A stretch of DNA of 38,286 bases from a virus. This document shows, piece by piece, positions 29,965 to 37,421 of the stretch (its first letter is position 1; every line of letters begins with the position of its first letter). The DNA lies in the IMG/VR virus record IMGVR_UViG_3300034418_011806, positions 1 through 38,286 of that record; one strand, 5' to 3'. The position numbers and the translations under genes were made by a program. The notes under the pieces are model-generated. The model was not told where the DNA came from and did no database searches. It was given only the letters and a program-made list of their open reading frames with translations.

Positions 29965-30501
29965 CTAGCGGCCGCGTGTGGCCAGCGATTGCTGGCGGCT
30001 GTCCCAGCCGATAACGCCACCTTGGATTGTCAGGACAGGCATCACCAAAGCTAGAAGCGGTGACACCGAATTGATATCGAGGTCGGGCGGAATGCCGCGA
30101 ACGACAACAATACAGACCGATGCCATCAGACTGGCGCATTCAAAGCCAAACAGGATGGTGTTGAGCGGGCGGCCGATGCGGGCGAGCAGGCCGGCGCCCA
30201 GCTCGGCCTGCTGCAGCTGGTGCTGGCTTTGCATGGTCTGGTTGCGCGCGATTTCGATATCGGCATAGTGCTGGTCGACCTGCTGGACGGCGTCGATCAC
30301 GTCGTTTGGATTGTCCTTATAGGCCTGCTCGATACTGGCCTTGGTGGGCTGCACGCCCAGCTTGCCGGCGATCTGGTCGACAACGCCGCCGGCGATCTTG
30401 CCGGCTGATCCGTCGCCCAGCATTGTCTTGAGCTGATCAGCACCCGCCTCGAGCAGGATGGGGCCAAGCCAGGATAGAATACCGGTGGCAAGCGTGGACA
30501 T
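29965..30501 (-). CDS. Holin (3TM-type)
   Basis: This 178-aa protein starts with a hydrophobic helix (ILSWLGPILLEAGADQL), has a charged middle (EQAYKDNPNDVIDAVQQVDQ), and ends with ARIGRPLNTILFGFECASLM plus another membrane helix (LLALVMPVLTIQGGVIG). The R...RP.N....... element before the last helices is a hallmark of the 3TM holin family. It would permeabilise the inner membrane for lysozyme access. Its ribosome site lies inside a near-perfect palindrome, so translation may be controlled. Confidence 0.75.
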   Translation of the reverse strand: MSTLATGILSWLGPILLEAGADQLKTMLGDGSAGKIAGGVVDQIAGKLGVQPTKASIEQAYKDNPNDVIDAVQQVDQHYADIEIARNQTMQSQHQLQQAELGAGLLARIGRPLNTILFGFECASLMASVCIVVVRGIPPDLDINSVSPLLALVMPVLTIQGGVIGWDSRQQSLATRGR

Positions 30502-30507
30502 GGGTCA

Positions 30508-30530
30508 TGATCTCCATTGCAATGAGATCA
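30508..30530 (-). promoter_or_regulatory. Palindrome covering the holin ribosome site
   Basis: The near-perfect 23-bp palindrome pairs TGATCTC (30508-30514) with GAGATCA (30524-30530) around a CATTGCAAT-like centre. On the minus strand its 3' arm contains GGAGATC, which holds the likely holin ribosome site about 10 nt before ATG 30501. It also abuts the -10-like element of the upstream promoter motif. It may be an operator or an RNA hairpin that delays holin synthesis. Confidence 0.6.
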
Positions 30531-30558
30531 GCTTAGCGGCGCGGCCATGCGGTCAACT
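30530..30558 (-). promoter_or_regulatory. Putative late promoter for the holin
   Basis: On the minus strand CAGTTGACC (TTGACC at 30556-30551), a 15-bp spacer and TAAGCT (30535-30530) match the late motif seen upstream of terS, capsid, tail fibre and endolysin genes. It sits about 30 bp before the holin ATG. Confidence 0.5.
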
Positions 30559-30572
30559 GCGGCGATGATGCT

Positions 30573-30597
30573 CACCCCCACAGTTGATGTTGGGGTG
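30573..30597 (-). terminator. Hairpin after the 244-aa membrane protein gene
   Basis: CACCCCCAC (30573-30581) pairs with GTTGGGGTG (30589-30597) except for one mismatch, with a 7-nt loop. It begins 5 bp after the stop at 30602. There is no T-run on the minus strand. It could partly insulate the holin promoter from upstream transcription. Confidence 0.4.
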
Positions 30598-30601
30598 GCA
30601 G

Positions 30602-31336
30602 CTAGCTGACGGGCCAGCGCGGCAGGTTCATGTCCTGGTACTTCTCGGTCATATGCAGCATGTAGGAGCCCTTGGTGATGGTCTCCACGTTCTTAACAAA
30701 CCGGGCAAGGTTCAGGCCATCCGCTATTGCCTTATATGGCTCCGGCACATGTTCTGCTGTGGCAGCAAGCTTGAGCAGGGCAGACCGAATCTCGAGAAAT
30801 TCGTCCGCTCCCTCGTGCAGAAACGGCGCCCAGACCGCGGTAGGGTTTTTCTCCCGATACGCTTTCATGAATTCAGTCAACTGGCGCTGCAGCTCCGCCT
30901 CTGCCTTCATGACGGTCAGCGCTTCATCGCTGGTCTCATACGCGGTTCGATCAAAGTGAATCTGGGCATCCTTGAAGGTAAGGTTCCATCCTTTGTCCGC
31001 TACCACTAATTTGTTCGCGAACGCTGCCAACGCCGCATCAAAGGCACGCTCCGCCTGTAGATCATTCGCCTGTTCCGACATCGTCCTCAATTCCCTTCTC
31101 TGTTCCTGCAACTGCTGGAACTGCAACAAGAGCGCAAGCACCAGTCCCGCACCGGTGATAGGCGCCATAGCGCCGCTAAAGAAGCTGCCGAGCGCGCCAA
31201 TATCCCCGCAACTCAGCCATTCATCGGCAGTATTCCCGCACTTCTCGATCAGAACATGTGCTGAAAGCCACATACTGCCGAAGAAAGCAGCGACAAATAT
31301 CGACCAAGCCAAAACCCACCAAACCGTTGTCCGCAT
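30602..31336 (-). CDS. Membrane protein with cytoplasmic coiled coil; putAbiC/exclusion-like cargo
   Basis: This 244-aa protein has two N-terminal membrane spans: VWWVLAWSIFVAAFFGSMWL and, after a short loop, LGSFFSGAMAPITGAGLVLA. A coiled coil follows (QFQQLQEQRRELRTMSEQAN), then a soluble domain. The F-x-x-F-F-x-G-x-x-x-P span followed by a Q/E-rich coiled coil is the topology of putative AbiC/superinfection-exclusion-like phage proteins. GC is visibly lower than in neighbouring genes, suggesting recent acquisition. ATG 31336 has GAGGG 9 nt upstream. Function is inferred from topology only. Confidence 0.6.
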   Translation of the reverse strand: MRTTVWWVLAWSIFVAAFFGSMWLSAHVLIEKCGNTADEWLSCGDIGALGSFFSGAMAPITGAGLVLALLLQFQQLQEQRRELRTMSEQANDLQAERAFDAALAAFANKLVVADKGWNLTFKDAQIHFDRTAYETSDEALTVMKAEAELQRQLTEFMKAYREKNPTAVWAPFLHEGADEFLEIRSALLKLAATAEHVPEPYKAIADGLNLARFVKNVETITKGSYMLHMTEKYQDMNLPRWPVS

Positions 31337-31403
31337 TTTGCTTTACCCTCACCAAAGAACGAGCATGAGAGTAGCGACTGCGGGCGACCTAGCAAACGCC
31401 CCA

Positions 31404-32669
31404 TCAAGACACCCGGCGAGGAACAATGCCCTCAACCAAGCTCATCTGCGCAAAATAGGCTTTTGAGCCAGCATTGGCCGACGTGTCGCAGAGTGCAAAT
31501 GCCCTGGCTGTGGTTGGCGCGGCTGTGAATGTGAAAGACATGATCGACCAGAACCAACCGCCCTGTGGGATCAACCCGCCATAGCTAAACTCGGTCAATC
31601 CGTCTTCGCTAATACGTTGACGCCCGACGCCCAAGGCCGATCCTGTGGGAACAAATACCAAAGCTGCGAGCGTGACAGTCTTGCCGCCTGGAGACGATGG
31701 GGCGGCAAAGATACCGGCTTGCGCTGTCGTTCCCTCAATCAATGCCGAGTAAGCCGCGCCAACCGGCTTGATGGTCAGTTCCTTGGTGGCTGTCGCGCTG
31801 TTGGCCGATGACCAACTGGTGGGCAAAGCCCCAGGCCATGCTGAGAAATCCCCGTTGGGCAGAAGATTGGAGCCAAGTGTCGCAAGGAAAGCCTGCTCAA
31901 CCGGGCGAGAAACGCGACCGGAACTGACAAACACAGCAATGGCAGCAGCAGCAAGTTCAGCCGACCCTGTGGCGTTTGGATGAATTTCATCCGTATACCA
32001 GCCAGCGGGCTTACCCGCTGCAATGAACCTGTTATAGCCTTCGATATAAGTCACATCACCGTAAAGATCGCAAATCTCGCGTACGGTCGAGATAACCGAC
32101 GCCATCAGATCATCGTCGCGGCGCGGGTTTTGAAGCATCACCACTGCAGGCACGCCGGGATGCGACAGGCGGACGTTTTCGAAGCCCATGAAGAAGCAAT
32201 CGCGCTTCACTTCATCGGTGAAACTGGTCGTGTTTTGGCCGTGGTTCCAGATGATCATATCCGGCGTCACACTATCGATAGCCACAGCCTTGCGGGCGCC
32301 GAGCAAGTATGTCGGGTTCGTCGTGGCGACACTGGCGTTCCAGATATGCAGTTCGGCCGCCGTGCTACCCGTGGAGACGCTAACCGGGCTACCCCACGCA
32401 TTGGCTCCGCCGACTGCGCCCGCGTCATACAGGTGATAGATGACCGAATGTGTCGGATATTTATCGGCAAGGTCGGCAGCAAACAGATAAATCCACTCGT
32501 CCGCTCCATTGCCCGTACTGTCGCCAATAGCGAGGATCGTAGCGTCATTGCCGTCGATCAGTTTAGCCTTGGTTGATCCGAAGGCCGACACCCCCCCACC
32601 CGATACGGGACTGATGGCCACCCCGATGGTTCTGCCGATTGGGCGGCCGATGGATTGGCCCATGCTCAT
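31404..32669 (-). CDS. SGNH-hydrolase (GDSL-like) tail protein
   Basis: This 421-aa protein has an SGNH esterase domain after a basic N-terminus (MSMGQSIGRPIGRTIG). Block I is GDST at 49-52 (S51), block III is HGQN at 143-146, and block V is DEIH at 227-230 (D227, H230). Residues 265-421 form a beta-rich, Ser/Thr/Gly-rich module resembling carbohydrate-binding domains (LLPNGDFSAWPG). It probably removes acyl groups from host surface polysaccharide. GC is a little lower than in the virion genes, in keeping with a variable host-range module. ATGA overlap with the gene before it. Confidence 0.85.
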   Translation of the reverse strand: MSMGQSIGRPIGRTIGVAISPVSGGGVSAFGSTKAKLIDGNDATILAIGDSTGNGADEWIYLFAADLADKYPTHSVIYHLYDAGAVGGANAWGSPVSVSTGSTAAELHIWNASVATTNPTYLLGARKAVAIDSVTPDMIIWNHGQNTTSFTDEVKRDCFFMGFENVRLSHPGVPAVVMLQNPRRDDDLMASVISTVREICDLYGDVTYIEGYNRFIAAGKPAGWYTDEIHPNATGSAELAAAAIAVFVSSGRVSRPVEQAFLATLGSNLLPNGDFSAWPGALPTSWSSANSATATKELTIKPVGAAYSALIEGTTAQAGIFAAPSSPGGKTVTLAALVFVPTGSALGVGRQRISEDGLTEFSYGGLIPQGGWFWSIMSFTFTAAPTTARAFALCDTSANAGSKAYFAQMSLVEGIVPRRVS

Positions 32670-32977
32670 GAGGGGATCCGCTTGGCTTCCACAGTAAGGC
32701 TGGTGGTGCCGCTGGCGCCGGTGATGGCGGCGGTAATCCAGCCCGGGGGCAAGGTGAAGTTGACAGCGCCTGCAGCGGCGAGCGCCACACTATCGTCGAG
32801 CGGGTGCGGCGTGCCGGTCTTGCCCTCCTGCCATTGCAGCGCCACCGTAGCGCCGCCCGGCGTGCCGGAGACAAACAGCGTGCCGTCGCCGCCCGCCCAG
32901 TTGAAGGCGTCGCTGGTGCCATTGGCCGTCTTATCGGTTAACAGCGTCATCAGGGCATTGCCGTCGATCATGGTCAT
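32666..32977 (-). CDS. Small tail-associated protein
   Basis: This 103-aa protein is encoded between endolysin and the SGNH protein. From ATG 32977 it reads MTMIDGNALMTLLTDKTANG and then beta-rich (DGTLFVSGTPGGATVALQWQ, VNFTLPPGWITAAI). The pattern resembles small phage tail-fibre accessory or beta-sandwich domains. ATG 32977 is 1 nt after the endolysin stop; the frame upstream of it only overlaps that gene. The stop overlaps the next ATG by 4 nt. Confidence 0.6.
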   Translation of the reverse strand: MTMIDGNALMTLLTDKTANGTSDAFNWAGGDGTLFVSGTPGGATVALQWQEGKTGTPHPLDDSVALAAAGAVNFTLPPGWITAAITGASGTTSLTVEAKRIPS

Positions 32978-32978
32978 G

Positions 32979-33686
32979 TCAGAGTTTCCCCAGGGCCAAA
33001 CGAATATGGGTGGCGATGGCGTGGCGCTTGGGCCAAGCCAGGATGCCGGCGATGCTGGTGGCGCCAATCAGCAGCCATGCCCACAGGGGCAGGGCGAGCA
33101 GCGCGGCAAGCACCACAGCGCCCAGACCAAGCGTAGCGCCGCCAGCGGCCGCCTCTGGGCGCACAATGGGCGGTTTGGGCACGGGTGGCGTCGCGCCTTT
33201 GACGTCTTTGGTGGCCATGGGCGAGCCTGCTGCGCGATAGGCTTCAAGCGCAATTTTTGCCCATTGCTGGCGGCTCGAATAATGTTTGATGCCAGCGCGC
33301 AGGAATGCCTTTTCAAAAGCGACCACCTTGTCTTCCAGCGTCTTGGCCGCCAGTAAGGCGGCAATTGCGTGCTTCTCAGTGGTTTTGAGTTCGACGAACA
33401 GAAACGCATAGGCGGCTTCGTCACTGTCTGGATCGCGACCGGTACGCGCGCAATAGGCCTCGAGGGCGCGACGGCGCGCGCCGGTCCACTGCGCCCAGTT
33501 GCGGCCGCCCCTGCTGCCCTTGACGGTGGGGTTGTCCTCCTGGTCGTCGGTGAGCCCCTTGCTCTCATGGCCGAAATTACCGAACACGGCGGCGGCATCA
33601 TTGGGCCCGAGCTGGGGGAAGTCGGCGCGCAGCAGGCCCATCCATTGGGGCGCGACGGCGCGGAAGTGGTCAACGGCAGAGGTCAT
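32979..33686 (-). CDS. Endolysin with C-terminal membrane anchor
   Basis: This 235-aa protein has an N-terminal lysozyme-like domain (residues about 1-155) of the phage tail lysozyme/glycosidase type: FGNFGHESKGLTDDQEDNP, with E41 as the likely catalytic acid, and RNWAQWTGARRRALEAYC. A Pro-rich linker (KGATPPVPKPPIVRPEA) follows. Then come two closely spaced hydrophobic stretches at about 182-217 (GATLGLGAVVLAALLALPLW, LLIGATSIAGILAW) and a basic tail. A C-terminal hairpin anchor is unusual for a secreted lysin. ATG 33686 has AAAGG about 8 nt upstream and a late promoter motif beyond. Confidence 0.82.
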   Translation of the reverse strand: MTSAVDHFRAVAPQWMGLLRADFPQLGPNDAAAVFGNFGHESKGLTDDQEDNPTVKGSRGGRNWAQWTGARRRALEAYCARTGRDPDSDEAAYAFLFVELKTTEKHAIAALLAAKTLEDKVVAFEKAFLRAGIKHYSSRQQWAKIALEAYRAAGSPMATKDVKGATPPVPKPPIVRPEAAAGGATLGLGAVVLAALLALPLWAWLLIGATSIAGILAWPKRHAIATHIRLALGKL

Positions 33687-33708
33687 GGCTACACCTTTCG
33701 ATGAAGCC

Positions 33709-33737
33709 AGCTTGCCTGTGTCGGCATGGGGTCAACC
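33709..33737 (-). promoter_or_regulatory. Putative late promoter for endolysin
   Basis: On the minus strand GGTTGACCCCATGC (TTGACC at 33735-33730) and, after 15 bp, CAAGCT (33714-33709) lie 23-50 bp upstream of the endolysin ATG. The first 14 bases are identical to those at the tail-fibre leader (34878 downward). Confidence 0.5.
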
Positions 33738-33747
33738 AGATTAGTCG

Positions 33748-34821
33748 CTAGGCCCAGGCCTTGACGATGAGTTGCCATTTGGCACTATCAGCGACGATGT
33801 TGCTACCCAAGTCCCAGCGAATTAAGCGTACACCGGCCGCGCCGATCTTGATATCGATCGTAGTTGTCGATGCTGCGGGGATGCGCACCGAGAGGCCGAC
33901 CTCATTGCTGTCGCCGTGCGAACCTGCAGACAGCAGGATTTCATCGGCGACAGAATAGCCGGAGTCTGCCGAGATACACACCAGGGAGACGGTGACCAGC
34001 TTGGGACGAATACCAAGGTCGTGGGTAAGGGCATAGGTAGCACCGGCGGCAATCGAACTGGCTGCGCTCTGCCATGATTTGATGAAGGGCGAACCAATCG
34101 TGGCGAGCACGGCCTGCTGCTGTGGCGCCGTCAATACCTGCCCGTTGCTCAATACGGCATGGTCGGCGTCGGCCGCATTGATATTGTCGCGCCCCTGCTC
34201 CTGCTCGGCCGGCGTTAGCGCCAGATCTGCCTCATAGAAATTCAGGGCCAGCGCGTTCCGCAGATTGGGCGCTGTGTCGGTTGTCAGCAGTCCTTGCATG
34301 AAGGGCGATACGGCCAGATCGCCCGCGTTGAGGATGTCGACAAAGTTGACGCTGGTACCCTCTGCATTCCACTGCCAGAACGTGCCGGGTACAGCGTTGG
34401 GAAATTCAGGAAAAGTCTGCCCATAGGGCATGCGCAGCGAGCGCTCGTTTTCGCGCCGCAGCTCCTGGGCAATCAGGACCCATCGGTCCAGATCATCATC
34501 GATGGCAGCAGAGCTGAATCTGCCGTTGCGCGTCACCGAGGTGGTATGATTGAGGGCAGCCATGCCCAGCCGCAGGATTTTCTGGCCGGCCGTCAGCGGC
34601 GTTGTCAGCGTGGCGCTGCCCCCGGCAGCATCGCCTGCGCCGGTCAACGTGTAGTCTATGCCTTCGTCGAGCGTATTGTCGCTGCCATCGGTATCGAAGA
34701 TGATCAGAACAATGTCGCTGTTCTTCTGGAATGGAAACGGCACCGATGCCGTGGTTTCGCCGCCCACTGCCGTGGAAATGCGAAAGCGCGGATCCTCGTT
34801 GATCGGAAAATTGACAGACAT
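33748..34821 (-). CDS. Tail fibre with T7-type N-terminal domain
   Basis: This 357-aa protein is the T7 gp17-type fibre. Residues about 1-140 match the virion-anchoring domain of T7-type fibres: PFPFQKNSDIVLIIF, then DEGIDYTLTGAGDAAG, GQKILRLG, NGRFSSAAIDDDLDRWVLIA, ELRRENERSLRMPYG. The C-terminal ~150 residues are beta-rich and include LAVSPFMQGLLTTDTAPNLR. The protein is much shorter than T7 gp17, so host binding may rest on the SGNH protein. ATG 34821 has GGGG about 6 nt upstream; a GTG four codons before it is possible. Confidence 0.88.
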   Translation of the reverse strand: MSVNFPINEDPRFRISTAVGGETTASVPFPFQKNSDIVLIIFDTDGSDNTLDEGIDYTLTGAGDAAGGSATLTTPLTAGQKILRLGMAALNHTTSVTRNGRFSSAAIDDDLDRWVLIAQELRRENERSLRMPYGQTFPEFPNAVPGTFWQWNAEGTSVNFVDILNAGDLAVSPFMQGLLTTDTAPNLRNALALNFYEADLALTPAEQEQGRDNINAADADHAVLSNGQVLTAPQQQAVLATIGSPFIKSWQSAASSIAAGATYALTHDLGIRPKLVTVSLVCISADSGYSVADEILLSAGSHGDSNEVGLSVRIPAASTTTIDIKIGAAGVRLIRWDLGSNIVADSAKWQLIVKAWA

Positions 34822-34849
34822 GGCGGACCCCACTTTTGGCGATGCTGCC

Positions 34850-34878
34850 AGAATGGTCGCGCGCGCATGGGGTCAACC
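34850..34878 (-). promoter_or_regulatory. Putative late promoter for tail fibre
   Basis: On the minus strand CGGTTGACCCCATGC (TTGACC at 34876-34871) is followed after 15 bp by CATTCT (34855-34850), 29-55 bp upstream of the fibre ATG. Member of the five-site late motif set. Confidence 0.5.
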
Positions 34879-34883
34879 GCATT

Positions 34884-37403
34884 TCACGGTGTCGCTGGCG
34901 CCCCCAGGGCATTGCCCAGATTGGGGGCGCGGCTTGGCGCTGTTTTGCCCTTCTCCCACCAGAAGCTTTGGCCGAAATCCTTTTTCCAGCTCTGCTGGCT
35001 GCGCTTGAAGGCAGCATTGGCCTCGGGGTCGACGAGAAACTGCACCTGGTCGAGCACCAGCCGCTCCCAGGCCAGCCGCGTGTACCAGATATTGCCCCCC
35101 GGGATATTGCCCCGGGCGAACTTGAGCAATTCGCGGCCGAACTTGGTTTCCTTGCCCTGCGCCAGCTCGATCGCATTGCCCAGCGTCAGATTGATGAAGT
35201 CGCCGCCCCGTTCGATCAGCGGGCCGCTCAGCGCGCCCTGCAGCCCGCCGCCATAGCGGTTGATATCGGAAAACAGAAAATCGCCATAAATACCGATACC
35301 GCCGCCCTGCAGCAGCGCTGCGCCCCAAAAGGCGCTGGTGTTCATGGGCTGCGGGTCGCGCCCGGCCGCCACCGATTTGAGCTGCATGGCGAGCCCACCC
35401 AAAAGGGTGGTGGCCAATAGCATGCTGCCGGCATAGGTCGCGGCCCCGGCATAGTCCTTGCCGCGCATACGGCGAAACACTTCGCCGCCATGCTGCATGG
35501 CAAATACCGCGCCAAAGCTCTTGAACTGGGCAACGCTGCGCAAGAACTCGCCGCTCCAGGTGCCGGCGCGCGAATTGCCCAGCAATGCCGATCGGCTGCG
35601 GTGACTGCCCTCGGGCACGGCATAGCCGGTCAGAGTCAGGATCATGTTGATATAGCGGTCGGCCAGCTCGGGCCGATGCACGGCAATCTCATTGGGCCGC
35701 AACAGCGTCAAGCCGCTTTCGGTATTGTGGACGCCGGCCAGATTGATCGTTGCCCAGTCGCGTTCGTTCAGGCCAAAGCGGCCAAAGGTATTGCGGAAAA
35801 ACGGATGCAGATCGCCCCATGCCTTGCCGCGTGCATTGGCCACCTCGTGCATGAAGGCCAGGCCAAAGGCATGTTTGCCGCCTTGGGTAAACGGGGTTAG
35901 CCCCGAATAGGTCAGCACGCGATCGCCGATGTAATTGGCCCATTGTGGCCCCTGCATGGTGCCGACATAACGGGCCTGCTGGTGCATGACATGCTGGGCA
36001 GCGTCCAGGATCAGCCCGGCGCTCACCGCTTCGCGCCGTCCCGATGGGGTCAGCGCATAGATCATGTCTTTGGCCACGCCGATGGGCGAGCCGCCGGCGC
36101 CCAGAGCGAAGTGGCGGGTCACGGCCTGGCTGGCGATATCGGTCACCGATGACAGCGCCGCGCTGCCCAGTACCGAGCTGGTGATGAACGTGCGCGCCCC
36201 GCCCGCAATCGCCGCCAGCTGGTTGCCCACGGGCGTATTGAGCGTGCCGCGGATCGATGACCAGAGATTGTCGATTTCATGGGTGATCTTGCTGGCGCGG
36301 TTTTCGGCGCCGGCGGCGCTGCCGGCAAAGCGCGATTTCTCGCCAGCGGTTTTTAGCCCGGCTTCCTTCATTACCGCTTGTTTGAGAAAATCCACCGTCG
36401 ATTGCGGGTTCGGTCCCAGCACTTCCATGGCCGCGATATCCTTGGCCATGCGGTTGATCTGGCCCATCATGGCCGCGAAGGGATCGCCGCCGCCACCAAA
36501 ATCGCGCTGATAGGCCAGCCATGTGTCGGCATCTTTGAAGACCAGAAACCGATGCTCGGCGTGCTGATTGGCCAGCGCGCCCTTGCCAAAGGGCTGGCGC
36601 AAGGCATCGCGGCTGTCCCAGCCACCCGAAACAATGCCTGTCCAGGTCTCCCCCAGAATATGATCAAGCTCCTGCGGCAAAACCTGCTGACCGCTGAGGG
36701 GGTGGCGCATCCGGCTGGCATCCAGCATCGGCTTGATCGCGTCGATCCAGCCCTGCTTGCCTGCCGATAGCAGGGCGCGGGCATCGTGCATTTGCGGCAG
36801 GCCCCAGTTTTCCAGCCTGCCGATGGCGCCGCCGGCGGCGTTGAAGCGCTGGCGCAGATATTCCGATGTTTGTGCCCAGGTCTCGGCCAGCCCCTTGGCC
36901 GCCAGGTCGTCGGTCTTTTCGCCAAAGGCTTCGCGCACCACATTGGGCAATTGCGCCTGATTGTGCCGGATCTTGTCACCTGCGATCGCTGAGCGACGGA
37001 ACTGATAGAGCAGGCTTTCCATCATCGCATGGGCGCGTGAAACAATGGCGCGCTCCTGCCCGGCAACGCTGGTGAATTTGGCCGTGCCATCGTGTTCGAG
37101 CATGGCCACTGCAGCCGCGCCGATATCCTTCTGGCCCGTTGGCGTACGATAGGCATCCAGATCTGCCGCAATGCGGCGAATGCTTGAAATCCCCAGCTTG
37201 GCCTTGCGCTTCTGGTGCTCGGTCTCGGCTTTCAGCAGGGCCTCGAGCTGGCGCTTGGCCTCGGCCGCTGCCAGCCCTTCGCCCATGTCGTCGGCAGCGC
37301 GGCGGCGAAAGCCATTGTAGAGTGCATTGAGCCGATCGGCATCGCCCTGCTCGATCTCTTTTTTGCTGACAGCCGCGTCCAGGCAGGTCTTGAGGCTTGG
37401 CAT
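34884..37403 (-). CDS. Large internal ejection protein (T7 gp16 position)
   Basis: This 839-aa protein starts MPSLKTCLDAAVSKKEIEQG and is rich in helices. It has hydrophobic segments such as AGSMLLATTLLGGLAMQL at about 640-660, and ends WWEKGKTAPSRAPNLGNALG, a sequence style shared by large phage virion proteins of this type. It lies between the gp15-position gene and the tail fibre, the place of T7 gp16. No transglycosylase motif is evident, so wall cleavage is probably done by the M15 domain of the 920-aa protein. ATG 37403 has AAGGA about 7 nt upstream. A role in forming the trans-envelope channel is inferred. Confidence 0.8.
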   Translation of the reverse strand: MPSLKTCLDAAVSKKEIEQGDADRLNALYNGFRRRAADDMGEGLAAAEAKRQLEALLKAETEHQKRKAKLGISSIRRIAADLDAYRTPTGQKDIGAAAVAMLEHDGTAKFTSVAGQERAIVSRAHAMMESLLYQFRRSAIAGDKIRHNQAQLPNVVREAFGEKTDDLAAKGLAETWAQTSEYLRQRFNAAGGAIGRLENWGLPQMHDARALLSAGKQGWIDAIKPMLDASRMRHPLSGQQVLPQELDHILGETWTGIVSGGWDSRDALRQPFGKGALANQHAEHRFLVFKDADTWLAYQRDFGGGGDPFAAMMGQINRMAKDIAAMEVLGPNPQSTVDFLKQAVMKEAGLKTAGEKSRFAGSAAGAENRASKITHEIDNLWSSIRGTLNTPVGNQLAAIAGGARTFITSSVLGSAALSSVTDIASQAVTRHFALGAGGSPIGVAKDMIYALTPSGRREAVSAGLILDAAQHVMHQQARYVGTMQGPQWANYIGDRVLTYSGLTPFTQGGKHAFGLAFMHEVANARGKAWGDLHPFFRNTFGRFGLNERDWATINLAGVHNTESGLTLLRPNEIAVHRPELADRYINMILTLTGYAVPEGSHRSRSALLGNSRAGTWSGEFLRSVAQFKSFGAVFAMQHGGEVFRRMRGKDYAGAATYAGSMLLATTLLGGLAMQLKSVAAGRDPQPMNTSAFWGAALLQGGGIGIYGDFLFSDINRYGGGLQGALSGPLIERGGDFINLTLGNAIELAQGKETKFGRELLKFARGNIPGGNIWYTRLAWERLVLDQVQFLVDPEANAAFKRSQQSWKKDFGQSFWWEKGKTAPSRAPNLGNALGAPATP

Positions 37404-37421
37404 AATGATATCCTTATGCGG

